This document shows, one piece after another, positions 1-10,062 of a stretch of DNA of 35,078 bases. Within the stretch, counting starts at the first letter, position 1. Each line of letters starts with the position of its first letter. This DNA comes from a virus. A model generated the notes under the pieces. That model saw nothing but the letters and a program-made list of their open reading frames with translations, was not told the DNA's origin and made no database searches. Location: IMG/VR virus record IMGVR_UViG_3300025168_000287, positions 1-35,078 of that record; one strand, 5' to 3'. The position numbers and the translations under genes were made by a program.

Positions 1-2692
1 TATTATCAGATTGAAAATTCATTCCTGGTATAATAGGATCACCTAGTATACGATCACTAACTCCCCCGTGTGGGTATTTAGAAATCATACCTCCATAAGC
101 AGCTTGCGAATTTCTAATAGCTTCTTCAGTAGGCGCACCTGGATCTCCTTTTTTTCTCATAGTTTCTCCACGTTTTCTTTTAGCATGTATGTTTGCCCAT
201 AGTCCGCCACCTTTATATTTATTTATTTTTTTCATTTTTCCTCCGTATTTAGCCATGTTAGGTACTTGATCTTCCATAGCAACTTCGTTCATAAATTGTA
301 TTGTATTTTCACCTATATCTTTATATTTAGTGGGTACATAATCCATCCAATCTTCAGATTGTATACCTTCTCTAAACTCATACGTATCTCTTAAGTGTTT
401 ATCTGACGCTCGTTTATCTTTACCTTTAGTTTGAAAATACCCTTCCTCTATATTTCTGAGAGCATCCGTAACTATTCTCTTATCTTTACCAAAACTAGTT
501 CCTGTTTGTTCTTTATATCCTTTAAGAATAAAATCTGCTATATTTTGTCCTTGGCCTTTTAAGAATTTATTTCTTTGGTGTTTCTTTTTAAATTGATGCC
601 ATTTAGGTTCGCCATATTGTCCACCTAATTCTTCAGGTATATTTCTATTTATATTAATGTTATAATTATCATACTTGCTATATGGAACATTATATTTATC
701 TAGCATCTCTTTATTAACACTTGACATTCTTTCAAATGCGTTTGCTAATTCTGGATTTGATTCTACCTCTCTATTCCAATATGTTTTAAATCCTGTTCTG
801 TCCTCTGGGTTTAAATGGCTTTGTATATACCTTGGTATATCTAGTACTTCTTCACCTCCCCATCTGTCTCTTAAATCTTTAGCACTAAACCCTTTATTAA
901 ATAAACTTCTAAAATTCTTTCTGCTTCCTTGCACTAAATCCCTTGTATCTCTATTGTCCTGTGCCCACTCTCTTCTCTTATCATACATACCAAAGCCAGG
1001 TGCGTCATAAGGATTAGCTAGATAATTCAGTCCATGAACCTCAGCATCAGTGGGGTCTCCAGGCATAAACTCTTCAGGAATTATAGGATTACGCTTACTA
1101 CCTCCTAATATTTTTTGAAATCTATCGTATCGTTTTTGGTCATCTTTTTCGTAGCGCTTAGCCATCATACCAACCCGCTCCCTAGGTACTTCCTCACCTC
1201 CTGGTAATAATTTTCCCTTTTCATCTCTTAAAGGGACCATAATATCGTCAAAAGATCCTTCTGTTCCTTTAGTAGAACTATCTAAATTTAGATTTCGCAT
1301 GTAATCAGAAAAAGAGTTTAATCCTAATCCTGTAAACTGATTTCCCATGAAATTATATCCCATGTCCTTCCCATATCCTTGCTCTAGTAAGCTCCGTAAA
1401 TTTCCTTGATCAAATTCAGACTTCATAGGATTCCAGATACCCTGTCGTTGCATACTATCTTCCCACTGAGCCTTATAAGAGCTAATCTCGTGAGGACTTC
1501 TAAAGTAAGCAGATTTATCTGATCCCCACTCTGTTCCATCATCTCGCATTTCTGTTTTATAATGCCCTTGTGTCCAAGGCTTATTAAAAAAGCTTTGATG
1601 ATAAGCAGCAGATTCATCTTGTAAAGGATTATTTCTAGAACTTGAAAAAGGAGAGTTTGTTAATGCATTATATCTATGCCCCACTTCATGGATAGCTACC
1701 GATGGGTGACGATCTGGATTCCAACTAGGATTCATTGCTATTTGCCCTGCATCAGGCTGCAGTTGATCACCTGTAAATGGATTAGATTTAAAAGAATCCG
1801 TCATATACCCCCCTACTGTTGGATCCCAGGTATTAGTACCAGTATATCCTTCAGCATTATCTGCTTCGCTTATTGGTTGAAAAAGATCTGCTTGGTTTCC
1901 TCCAATATTAAGTTGATTTAATCCACCAGAGATTAAATCAGACATACCTTGATCTGAAAGATTTATGCCATGAGCATTAGTATATTCTTTTCTTAATCTA
2001 TCTTGATAGAAAGGATTGTTAAATCTTTGTGTATGCCAATCTATAGCAGGTTGAAGGTTGTAGGTTTGAGCTAATCCTCCTGTTGGTATATCAGTTTCTC
2101 CCCCGTTCTGATATTTAGTAACTTGTCCTCCGTATTTTAAATCTCTACCTTCTCTATAAGTCTCTAAATATTTTTCAGGTGTTTTATTTGGTGCCTCTGC
2201 GTCTTCTCCATATATTTTTGGAAACACATCAGCTAAAGATCTACCATCTCTTAATACGTATCCAAAGTACTCTCTTGTACCTTGTCTACCTAATAAGTTA
2301 GAAAGTGCAGAAATCTCATCATTTGTATAATTAAATGAAATTCCTTTATCTTCTAAAACTTTTTTGTACTCTACTCTTAAGTCATCAGCATTTCTACCTA
2401 ATCCAGGTACACCAGGTATCTTACCAAAATACCTATCTTCAAATAATCTATTTTGTAATGTAGTATCAGAGGCAAAAGATTGTCTATCTACATCTTGTAG
2501 ATAAGGCATGTACTGTAATTCTTCTGCACCGTATAATTGGCCATATAAACCTGTAGCACTACTCTTTGGATTTATCATTTGTGTTCCATCAGAGCTTTCT
2601 ACATATCTCAATCCTTTCTTAACCTTAGCTAGATTAGGATCGTGAGGACCTCCGTGAGTATACTTTTTTTTCTTATATTTTTTATTAGCCAT
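1..2692 (-). CDS. Large virion protein with HEVGH zinc-peptidase motif and KY..GG repeats (3' end beyond window)
   Basis: The minus strand is open from ATG at 2692 to the left edge without a stop: 897 codons seen, C-terminus missing. The N-terminus is very basic (MANKKYKKKKYTHGG). Residues 333-339 read AIHEVGH, a HExxH zinc motif at 335-339 (nt 1676-1690), and E360 in DESAAY is a possible third ligand, as in gluzincin-type sites. Short glycine motifs recur: KYGGQVTKYQNGG from residue 186, AKYGG and YKGGG at about 814-830, and AYGG/YPHGG near 866. There is no signal peptide. It directly follows the muzzle-like gene with no terminator between. By position it could be an internal (cargo) virion protein ejected into the host, with a peptidase acting in the envelope or on virion proteins. 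The CDS is secure; the peptidase role is inferred from the motif alone. Confidence 0.85.
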   Translation of the reverse strand, partial: MANKKYKKKKYTHGGPHDPNLAKVKKGLRYVESSDGTQMINPKSSATGLYGQLYGAEELQYMPYLQDVDRQSFASDTTLQNRLFEDRYFGKIPGVPGLGRNADDLRVEYKKVLEDKGISFNYTNDEISALSNLLGRQGTREYFGYVLRDGRSLADVFPKIYGEDAEAPNKTPEKYLETYREGRDLKYGGQVTKYQNGGETDIPTGGLAQTYNLQPAIDWHTQRFNNPFYQDRLRKEYTNAHGINLSDQGMSDLISGGLNQLNIGGNQADLFQPISEADNAEGYTGTNTWDPTVGGYMTDSFKSNPFTGDQLQPDAGQIAMNPSWNPDRHPSVAIHEVGHRYNALTNSPFSSSRNNPLQDESAAYHQSFFNKPWTQGHYKTEMRDDGTEWGSDKSAYFRSPHEISSYKAQWEDSMQRQGIWNPMKSEFDQGNLRSLLEQGYGKDMGYNFMGNQFTGLGLNSFSDYMRNLNLDSSTKGTEGSFDDIMVPLRDEKGKLLPGGEEVPRERVGMMAKRYEKDDQKRYDRFQKILGGSKRNPIIPEEFMPGDPTDAEVHGLNYLANPYDAPGFGMYDKRREWAQDNRDTRDLVQGSRKNFRSLFNKGFSAKDLRDRWGGEEVLDIPRYIQSHLNPEDRTGFKTYWNREVESNPELANAFERMSSVNKEMLDKYNVPYSKYDNYNININRNIPEELGGQYGEPKWHQFKKKHQRNKFLKGQGQNIADFILKGYKEQTGTSFGKDKRIVTDALRNIEEGYFQTKGKDKRASDKHLRDTYEFREGIQSEDWMDYVPTKYKDIGENTIQFMNEVAMEDQVPNMAKYGGKMKKINKYKGGGLWANIHAKRKRGETMRKKGDPGAPTEEAIRNSQAAYGGMISKYPHGGVSDRILGDPIIPGMNFQSDN

Positions 2693-2716
2693 AATTTCGC
2701 AATATACTATTTTTTA

Positions 2717-5700
2717 TTATCTATTAGAAATTCTAAAGAAGGTTTTTACATAGTGTAATACAAACTTACTTGCATTGCTACTTACTAGTTTAACTTTCAT
2801 ATAAGTATCTCTAAACCTAGAGTGATTATTACTTGTTCTAGGTACAGGCATTTTAGTCATCCTTTCTTTTACAACTGCTTCTGATAAGTCATCTACTTTA
2901 GAATCTATATTATTAGAAAAAGTACCGCTTTGGAATTTATTATCATTTGATTCTGTATACCATTCTAGATTGTCAAATACTTTAACATTTAAAGGGTGCT
3001 TGTTTACTGTAAATTCTATAGAACTTTCATATTCTTCTCCAAACCAATTATAAGCATCGCTTATATTATGCTCGTATATCTCAGAAGAGTCAGAGTCTAC
3101 TGAAAATAATCTATCAAAAGTATTTATATATAAAGGTGTGCCATAGGTATAGAAAGATGTGAATTTATTTATATGCTCACTAAACACTAAAGTTGTATCG
3201 TCGATAGAAAATAAAACCTCATCATTAATAACATCATTACCTGTAACTAATACTGAGTCATGTTTTATATTATCAAAACTCCAAGACTTCATTCCGTGTG
3301 TATCTGATATACTATCTAAACCATTAGCTCTAAAAGCGTGTATCTTTTTAGTTTTCTTATCTACCCAATAGATACCTTTAGTGGTGTTAATAATACTTCT
3401 TTGATCTTGAGAACCTACAGTAGTTGATATGTATTTAAAGGTTTGTATAACATCTCCAGTACCTAATACTATTGAAGTACCATCATTGTCTACTACTGTA
3501 GATACAGGACTAATAGAAAGCCCTCCAAAACCTCGCTCTTGTAAGAAGAACATATTATCTTGGTGTACTATTAATTTAGTTATTCCACCATATCCTCCTT
3601 CTACATCTTTATAGTTTTCTAATTTAAATTGTCTCCACCCATCTGCTGTTGCTCCATTTATTTTAACATTTGAATATAGAACTCTAGAGTCGTATTCAAA
3701 AGTCTCTTTAAAGTTTAAAGGTTTAGGTATAAATACTTCTGTAGTATTTTGAGAAGAATAACAGTTTTCTAGCTCAAAAGTATTTAAAAGTGTTTCTGAT
3801 TCTGATGCCCAATCTTTTTTATTAGCAAAGTGCCATCCTCCTCTAAGAGCAGTATTAACAGAAGATTCTACAGGAAAAGCAAAATTAGTAGATTCTCTTT
3901 TATTTCCTGCGCTTATACCAGAATCTAAATCTACATCATGTCTTCTAACTTTTTCAAGATCGTATAATACTACATAAGTATCTCCTCCCCAAACTTCATG
4001 TTCTCCATAAGCACCTAATGCGCTATCTCCTGCAATATTTATAAAAGGTCCTGCAGGAATATAAGTATTATTTTTTCGAGCTAAAGCATCATTACCTCCA
4101 TATTGCGCAGGTAACTCTCTCTTTATAGATGTAAGTAATTTTCCTGTATTAGAAAAACCTAGCAAATAAGTAAACCATTTTTTCCAGTCTATACCTTCTC
4201 CAAAATCTGTAGGATCGTCAGGGTTCTCTCCATTAACTGCTCCAAATAAAGTTTCTTCCCCTATACCTACATACCATATATCTGAAGAGTTTTGTTGAGC
4301 TGTATCACTATCATGAGTAACTGCTTTATTTCTAATCCCAGCATATTGTAAAGGAGAATCATCGCCCCATATTTCTGCTCCGTAAAAGTCTGTATTTAGA
4401 AATTCAGAAACTCCAGGAATATTTAGTACTAATCCATTTTCTCCTCTTTCTAGTCTTGTTGTATATTCTAAAGAGTAAGTAGAAAATAAATCTTCTTTTG
4501 AATGAGCTAATTTATGGGCTCCGTACACCATAGCTTGACCAGGATCATTTGCTCCTGCAGAATCTGTAAAAGATTCTACACGCTTTCCAGTTACTCCTCC
4601 TAAAACTTTTAAATAAGAACATCCAGCACTTGCTGAAGGGTAACTTTTTAAGAAAGGCCACTCAGGAGAATCTATTGTAAATATAAAGTTATTATGTATA
4701 CCATTTGTTGCATTTCCCTCATTTGCTGTTTGATAATAAGTTGTATACTGAGGATACTCTCCTGTATTAATATGTCGACTAGAATAAGAATGAAATATTT
4801 CTCCTCCTTTAAGATAAGTGTTTAAATAATTAAGTATACCTGATCCTAATACTGTTTTATGTTCATCAGTTCTTTCTACTCTAACTATTCTATACCCACT
4901 AATTTTATCTTTTAGTTCTTCAGGAATATTAACATTAAATTGAATTCCTAATATACGTAAAGTAGAAGCAGCTAAAGTGTTAAACTGATAATCAGTGTGC
5001 TGATAAGAGCTTTGTACTTCAGAATACAATTCCAAATCTACTCCGTCAGGATAATACGATTCCATATTATCGTAAGCATCTTCAGTTTCATCTTCAAAAT
5101 TATAATTAGTACCACTGCCTGTACTACTAGTTTGAGATAATGTAAAATTATATATACCTCCATTATAAGCACCTTCATGATCGTAATCATGATAGTCAGG
5201 AAATCTAATATCTCCAATCCAATTTACAAATCCTGGATTACCTTGTAAGTCATATAGTACAATACCAAATCTATATATCTCATCTCTATGATACCCAACA
5301 AATTCTGTTGCATTTATAGGAGATTTATAATCTCCTCTCACTGAATCTCCATCTTCACACCCAGGACCACCTTTAAAAGAAGATGTTACAAAAGGAGCTT
5401 GATCAGGAATATCTATATTAGTATTTCCATCTAATTTTCTTTTAATAAACTTATATGAAATATTGGGACCTTGCCCTCCTAAAGTTATTCCATTTTTCCA
5501 AAATTTATATTGATATTCTATAGGAGCTTGTTCTTCTCCATAATTATTGTAAGGATTTATAGCATCGTCCTCTGTACTATCAATATCATCAACATAAGTT
5601 TCATAAAGTGATTCATCAGATGTATCTAGCTCAAGACTTTCAATAGGATACTGTATACCATCTGTTCTTCTATATCTATACGCTCTTGCATTAAACTCTA

Positions 5701-6748
5701 AGTCAAAAGGAGAGTAAGATACTCCTCCCATAAACAATCTATTATCTTTATGAGATAAAGTTTTAACTTTAGAAGGTATATTAGTAAGTTCTGTAACTTC
5801 TTCTACAAGAAGAGGAGCTCCAAAATTATTAGTGTGTCTAATAATTACTTCTTCTCCTGTTAACTTAACTTCTTCTACACTATAAACTTCATTTATACTA
5901 TTAGCTGCCGTTCTATGTAAAGCTACTAGCTCTATAAAATCATAATCTAAATCTAAATTAGATAATTTAACAGACACTGCTTTATCTGTTTGCTCTCCTG
6001 GTATAGTATTACTGTATTCTGTTTGGTTTTCAGGATCTTCTATGTACTCCCAATATTTAAAACCTCTAACAATATGTACAAAATTACTTAAAGGAGAAAA
6101 TCTAGTAACTGCTCCTTCTTCAGTTTTTAATCTATAAGCATACTGATACATTCCTGCAGGTAATTCTCCAGAGCCATTTACTTCTATTATTCTAGGAGCT
6201 CCAAAATTAACAGGAGGGTTTAAAGAAAGTTCTTCTACAGGAATTTCACTTAACCCTTCAGCTTTAATATTTAAAGTTCTAACAGGATTTAAGTTATCTG
6301 TCCAATATATTCTTTGTATATCTTCAGACTCATATCTACCTACAGCTTCTATAGGAAAAGAAGGATTAAAATTTAGATCTATTTCTGAATATATTTCTAC
6401 TGCTTGTAAAGTATCTAAAGTAGTATCAATAGTATGTATAGATCCTACGTTAGATGTAGTAGAAAAAACTATAATAGTATTTCTAATAGTTGTATATCCT
6501 ATTATATGATCAACAGGATCCAAAGGAATAGAAGTATCATCAGAGAAAGTTGAGTCTCCTGGCACAGATACAGTTAATACTTGAGTATTACCTTTTACAT
6601 TAATAGCTACTCCAGAACTTCCATCAGAAGAACCATCTGATATAATTCTAATATTTTCAGCATCTATATAAGAACCTTCTTGAGGTATAGTAGCCCCAAG
6701 GTCTTTCATCATACCTTTATTAAAGGAATTTATATGTTGATCTCTCAT
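2717..6748 (-). CDS. Tail nozzle/muzzle-like structural protein (tail stabilisation type)
   Basis: A 1343-aa protein without signal peptide or membrane segments. The N-terminus HINSFNKGMMKDL followed by SYIDAENIRI is the 'F..GM.kDl...i....Y.dA.NiRi' opening that I associate with large tail stabilisation, nozzle or muzzle proteins of Bacteroidota podoviruses. The rest looks beta-rich, with many short hydrophobic strands, aromatic residues and D/N/G turns, compatible with propeller-like domains. It starts by a TAATG overlap (6748) with the 295-aa gene, which implies translational coupling and fixes the start. Its neighbours (connector-like protein upstream, probable internal virion protein downstream) fit a tail-end role. 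The family assignment rests on remembered motif style and position, so the exact role (nozzle, muzzle or stabiliser) is inferred. Confidence 0.75.
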   Translation of the reverse strand: MRDQHINSFNKGMMKDLGATIPQEGSYIDAENIRIISDGSSDGSSGVAINVKGNTQVLTVSVPGDSTFSDDTSIPLDPVDHIIGYTTIRNTIIVFSTTSNVGSIHTIDTTLDTLQAVEIYSEIDLNFNPSFPIEAVGRYESEDIQRIYWTDNLNPVRTLNIKAEGLSEIPVEELSLNPPVNFGAPRIIEVNGSGELPAGMYQYAYRLKTEEGAVTRFSPLSNFVHIVRGFKYWEYIEDPENQTEYSNTIPGEQTDKAVSVKLSNLDLDYDFIELVALHRTAANSINEVYSVEEVKLTGEEVIIRHTNNFGAPLLVEEVTELTNIPSKVKTLSHKDNRLFMGGVSYSPFDLEFNARAYRYRRTDGIQYPIESLELDTSDESLYETYVDDIDSTEDDAINPYNNYGEEQAPIEYQYKFWKNGITLGGQGPNISYKFIKRKLDGNTNIDIPDQAPFVTSSFKGGPGCEDGDSVRGDYKSPINATEFVGYHRDEIYRFGIVLYDLQGNPGFVNWIGDIRFPDYHDYDHEGAYNGGIYNFTLSQTSSTGSGTNYNFEDETEDAYDNMESYYPDGVDLELYSEVQSSYQHTDYQFNTLAASTLRILGIQFNVNIPEELKDKISGYRIVRVERTDEHKTVLGSGILNYLNTYLKGGEIFHSYSSRHINTGEYPQYTTYYQTANEGNATNGIHNNFIFTIDSPEWPFLKSYPSASAGCSYLKVLGGVTGKRVESFTDSAGANDPGQAMVYGAHKLAHSKEDLFSTYSLEYTTRLERGENGLVLNIPGVSEFLNTDFYGAEIWGDDSPLQYAGIRNKAVTHDSDTAQQNSSDIWYVGIGEETLFGAVNGENPDDPTDFGEGIDWKKWFTYLLGFSNTGKLLTSIKRELPAQYGGNDALARKNNTYIPAGPFINIAGDSALGAYGEHEVWGGDTYVVLYDLEKVRRHDVDLDSGISAGNKRESTNFAFPVESSVNTALRGGWHFANKKDWASESETLLNTFELENCYSSQNTTEVFIPKPLNFKETFEYDSRVLYSNVKINGATADGWRQFKLENYKDVEGGYGGITKLIVHQDNMFFLQERGFGGLSISPVSTVVDNDGTSIVLGTGDVIQTFKYISTTVGSQDQRSIINTTKGIYWVDKKTKKIHAFRANGLDSISDTHGMKSWSFDNIKHDSVLVTGNDVINDEVLFSIDDTTLVFSEHINKFTSFYTYGTPLYINTFDRLFSVDSDSSEIYEHNISDAYNWFGEEYESSIEFTVNKHPLNVKVFDNLEWYTESNDNKFQSGTFSNNIDSKVDDLSEAVVKERMTKMPVPRTSNNHSRFRDTYMKVKLVSSNASKFVLHYVKTFFRISNR

Positions 6749-7635
6749 TATCTATTAAAATTTCTTCTTACTTCAGGTGAACCTAGTGACTTAAAAAATG
6801 TTTCATGAGCGTTTACTTTAGGTAGTAAGCGCATAGTTTGATTTTTAATAGCTTCTAATTGATCGATGTTTGGCATTTTAGCTTTATTACCTGCTTGCCC
6901 TACATACCACATCCACTCTTGTTGAGAATGTTCAAACACTGCTTGTTGTAATGTACCTCTTCTCCAAGCTATATAATCTACTTTCATTGTAAGGTATTTC
7001 TTTACAGCTAATTGGTAACTTGTATCTTCAGGGATAAGAGGCAGGCCTTCTTCATCTGTAGGAATAGCTAAGTAAGCCATACATACTTTACCTTCCTTCA
7101 CTGATAGCGTAATATTGTTATTGTTTAGATCAAATGTAATCGGGTTAAACTCAGAGTCTATTGCTCCTGTCATATCAAATGACATTATACCACCTTCAGT
7201 ATTAGAGAGAGAATCATTTCTTTGCTCATAGCTAGAGGCCCCATCATCATTAGTAACCTTAACTAGTTCTCCCCAGTTTTGTTCTTGTACATGAGCAGCT
7301 AGATTTGTAAATCCTTCTATACCACAACAGTCTCCATCAAGTAAATGATGGAATGTATTTCCAGAATACTCTGCAGGCATACCATTTACAGCCACCTGTT
7401 CTAAACTATGAAAGTCACAAGGTAATTGTGCTCTATAATTCTTTATATCTAGATTAGGATTTTCTTTATGTCCTGTTACTTTTCTTATATATTGTCTAGG
7501 ATGCCCTATTAAATTAAGAGCTTCCTCTGTCCACATCATTATATCAACCCAAGGAAGTTCAAACTGATAACCGTTATCAGCATATACTTGTTCCATTATT
7601 GAATTTAGTGATATATATTTTCCGTTTAGTGCCAT
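6748..7635 (-). CDS. Head-tail connector / ring-like structural protein
   Basis: A 295-aa soluble protein. The N-terminal part (MALNGKYISLNSIMEQVYAD, then DIMMWTEEALNLIGHPRQYI) and the later NYRAQLPCDFHSL segment match the style of conserved connector or ring proteins of Bacteroidota podoviruses: an alpha-helical start followed by 'Y.a.LPcdfhsl'. The middle is beta-rich, and the C-terminal third (residues about 200-280) is helical with many Trp and Gln residues. It sits directly upstream of, and overlaps, the muzzle-like gene, the place expected for a connector protein between portal and tail. No enzymatic motif is seen. The virion role is well supported by context; which ring it forms is not known. 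Confidence 0.65.
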   Translation of the reverse strand: MALNGKYISLNSIMEQVYADNGYQFELPWVDIMMWTEEALNLIGHPRQYIRKVTGHKENPNLDIKNYRAQLPCDFHSLEQVAVNGMPAEYSGNTFHHLLDGDCCGIEGFTNLAAHVQEQNWGELVKVTNDDGASSYEQRNDSLSNTEGGIMSFDMTGAIDSEFNPITFDLNNNNITLSVKEGKVCMAYLAIPTDEEGLPLIPEDTSYQLAVKKYLTMKVDYIAWRRGTLQQAVFEHSQQEWMWYVGQAGNKAKMPNIDQLEAIKNQTMRLLPKVNAHETFFKSLGSPEVRRNFNR

Positions 7636-7636
7636 G

Positions 7637-8065
7637 TTATGCTATTTTAACTATTCCTCTGTCGTTATACAATTTACCTGAAGCTAAACCCCTACTACTA
7701 GTAGGTAGACTGCTTCCGCTTAAATCTGTTATTGTAGGTGTGCTACCATCAGCTCCATCGCTACCATTTGAGCCTGCTGCGCCCGTCGCTCCTCTTGCAC
7801 CAGCAGAACCTGTATTCCCAGTATCCCCTTTTACACCAGCTGGACCTTGAGGGCCTTGTGCGCCATCTCCAACCTCCGAAGTTATATACCTTCTAAGTTC
7901 ATCTATGTCTTCTTTAAGAAGCTGAATTTGGTATATCAATGCTGCTTCACCTTCGTAAACCTCTAAGCTTGTGTGTTTATTATTATCGTATTTAGCTTTT
8001 AAATTAGCTAAATCACTTCCTGTTTTGCTGTGTAAATCTCCAGACTTTCTACTTGCTAGTGCCAT
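7637..8065 (-). CDS. Collagen-like phage fibre protein
   Basis: A 142-aa protein in three parts. Residues 1-62 are helical and charged (EALIYQIQLLKEDIDELRRY-like), a likely trimeric coiled coil. Residues 68-109 are about fourteen uninterrupted Gly-X-Y triplets (GPQGPAGVKGDTG onward), a collagen-like triple helix. Residues 110-142 form a short C-terminal cap. This layout is typical of trimeric virion fibres. It lies between the 663-aa fibre gene and the connector-like gene, with gaps of only a few bases, and begins MALASRKSGD, while the downstream 295-aa protein also begins MAL. A fibre on the tail or connector is likely; enzymatic function is not expected. Confidence 0.8.
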   Translation of the reverse strand: MALASRKSGDLHSKTGSDLANLKAKYDNNKHTSLEVYEGEAALIYQIQLLKEDIDELRRYITSEVGDGAQGPQGPAGVKGDTGNTGSAGARGATGAAGSNGSDGADGSTPTITDLSGSSLPTSSRGLASGKLYNDRGIVKIA

Positions 8066-8068
8066 AAG

Positions 8069-10060
8069 TTAAGCTTTTGCTATCGTTAATTTACCTCCGT
8101 AAACTTCTTCTCCAGATGCTTGTGATAATTGAATTAAAATATAATTAGTAGCGTCAGCCGTAACATCTGTTATATTTATTTGTGTACCAATATTACCAGT
8201 ACCTTTACTTGTTACCGTCTTACTGTTAACATCAGCTTCGTAAACAGTAATAGCAGATGTTGCGCTACCATATACATCAACGTGAGTTGCTTTAAACCCC
8301 ACAGGTATTTGTACAGAAGCAAACATCTTTGCAGTACTATGAGACTCTAACCACCTATCACTACCTGTATCATCAATCATAATAGGTCTACCTGCATCAT
8401 CAGGTATAAAATCACTTGGTAGTATCTTTACATACGTTATCCCAGGCAACACGTTACCAGTAACATCTAAATCTCCCCCGACTTCTAAGCCCGCTCCTAA
8501 TTTAACATTACCCGCAGCAACATTAAGAGCGTAAGCATTAGTGATGGTTTGATTAGTAGAAGCTACAGGAGCACCCTTTATATATACAGTAGAGGCAGTA
8601 GTAGTAGTTACTGAAGCGTTACTAGCCATTATTCTAGGGTTCTCAATATTTACGTGATTAAACGCAGTCGCTGTTCCAGAAGCAGAGGTATTGTTATCTG
8701 TTATGTCAGATGAATCAACATGTATCGCTGCACCATCGCCAGGTGTTGTACTACGATCTCCATCGTATATTATACCAGATGCAAAAGTTTTTGGGCCAAT
8801 GAATGTTTGAACACCACTTAAATGTGCTGTGTCAGAATCTAAGTAGTTACTAGCGATAGCAGTACCTTGCCAAACACCTGTCCCAATAGTCCCGACAGTA
8901 CTTATAGCTAAACCATTTATATCTGATTTAGTCTGGTCAGCAGTAGCCCCTGTCTCTATACCATCAAGCTTATCGTGATGTGCAATAGACATAAGACCTT
9001 CAGCAGAGCCTGTAGCTTCTGAATATGTTGTATTTGTATAGTTAGTAGCGTGTATAGTACCAGCACTAGCTCCCGTCCAATCGATGTGCTCGTTAGCAAC
9101 AAAGTTAGCTAATGAATCGTGATCGATAGTTCCTTGTGTAGCAACTTGAACTACACCACTGCTATTAACAAACGATGTTGAACCTGTAGTTAGTCCACCA
9201 TCTATTTGTAAATTACCTTCTTTACTAATTACTGCAACTACTGCAGGGGTAGGAATAGTAGATGCTGTACCGCTAGTACCATTAGAAATAAATTGAATAT
9301 CTCCACCTCCGCCACTTCCTTTACCGTAGCCTGCATAAATTTTTACAGAACCCCCAGCAGTATTATCTCCTCCAGCAGATCCTGCAATTACCTTAAAATC
9401 ACCTCCTGCACCGTCAGTATGATCATTTCTCTCAATAGTTACATCACCATTGTCGTCATTCCCAATTGAAAGTGTTTCTCCCGTATATGTAAGATTGCTT
9501 TCTGCTTGTATAGCGCTTGTACCATTACCTGTAAGTATTGCATTACTTGTAAATGTAGAAGCACCTGTACCACCACCTGCTACACTTGTTGTAGCTACAG
9601 TTCCTGTTAAATTAGGAAGAGTTAAAGTTTTATTAGAACTTGTAGCATCTTCAGCTGTAAGTATAGTAAACACTTCATCTACAGTTGAACCTTGAAACTT
9701 TATCGTACTCCCTCCTATTTTTAAATCTTTTGAAATTAATACATCTCCAGCCCCTAAAGAAGACACATACAAATCTCCTGAACGGTCATATATCTCGGTA
9801 ATAGCTATTCCACCAATGCTTGCAGTTGTATAAAATACTCCATTAGAGTCTGCTTGTATAATATTATAATTTGCAACATCTGAACTTGTTAAAGTTTTAG
9901 ATGTCATTCCTTCTACTTTAACAGGATCAGTTTTATCCTTCACATGTAACTTATGTGTAGGAACTTTTACTCCGATACCCACTCTAAATAGAGTAAACAT
10001 ATCGGAGGACCTAAGCTTAACTTGCTTCCAGAATGATATTATCTTATCTTTTACTGCCAT
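8069..10060 (-). CDS. Long Ser/Thr/Gly-rich tail fibre protein
   Basis: A 663-aa protein built from modules common in marine phage fibres. It has an N-terminal helix (residues 1-24); VGIGVKVPTHKLHV at about 27-40, a variant of the 'VGIGT..P..KLHV' fibre motif; GGGTGAS and LTGNGTSAIQ; the HHDKLDGIETGATADQT segment; and GTIGTGVWQGTAI. Composition is rich in Ser, Thr, Gly and Ala and poor in Cys, as in beta-helical trimeric shafts. The last about 110 residues (from ILPSDFIPDD) look like a globular beta tip. No intramolecular chaperone or glycanase motif is recognised. It starts 2 nt after the stop of the preceding small gene. A receptor-binding or accessory fibre is the best reading. Confidence 0.8.
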   Translation of the reverse strand: MAVKDKIISFWKQVKLRSSDMFTLFRVGIGVKVPTHKLHVKDKTDPVKVEGMTSKTLTSSDVANYNIIQADSNGVFYTTASIGGIAITEIYDRSGDLYVSSLGAGDVLISKDLKIGGSTIKFQGSTVDEVFTILTAEDATSSNKTLTLPNLTGTVATTSVAGGGTGASTFTSNAILTGNGTSAIQAESNLTYTGETLSIGNDDNGDVTIERNDHTDGAGGDFKVIAGSAGGDNTAGGSVKIYAGYGKGSGGGGDIQFISNGTSGTASTIPTPAVVAVISKEGNLQIDGGLTTGSTSFVNSSGVVQVATQGTIDHDSLANFVANEHIDWTGASAGTIHATNYTNTTYSEATGSAEGLMSIAHHDKLDGIETGATADQTKSDINGLAISTVGTIGTGVWQGTAIASNYLDSDTAHLSGVQTFIGPKTFASGIIYDGDRSTTPGDGAAIHVDSSDITDNNTSASGTATAFNHVNIENPRIMASNASVTTTTASTVYIKGAPVASTNQTITNAYALNVAAGNVKLGAGLEVGGDLDVTGNVLPGITYVKILPSDFIPDDAGRPIMIDDTGSDRWLESHSTAKMFASVQIPVGFKATHVDVYGSATSAITVYEADVNSKTVTSKGTGNIGTQINITDVTADATNYILIQLSQASGEEVYGGKLTIAKA

Positions 10061-10062
10061 AC

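Noticed and set aside
675-1010. Plus-strand ORF of 111 aa and other ORFs within 1-2692
   Set aside because: They lie inside the long open minus-strand frame that reaches the left edge; composition is not protein-like.
7599-7850. Plus-strand ORF rich in Pro and Ala opposite the collagen-like gene
   Set aside because: It is the antisense of the Gly-X-Y repeat; Gly codons read backward give Pro. The minus-strand frame is clearly the real one.
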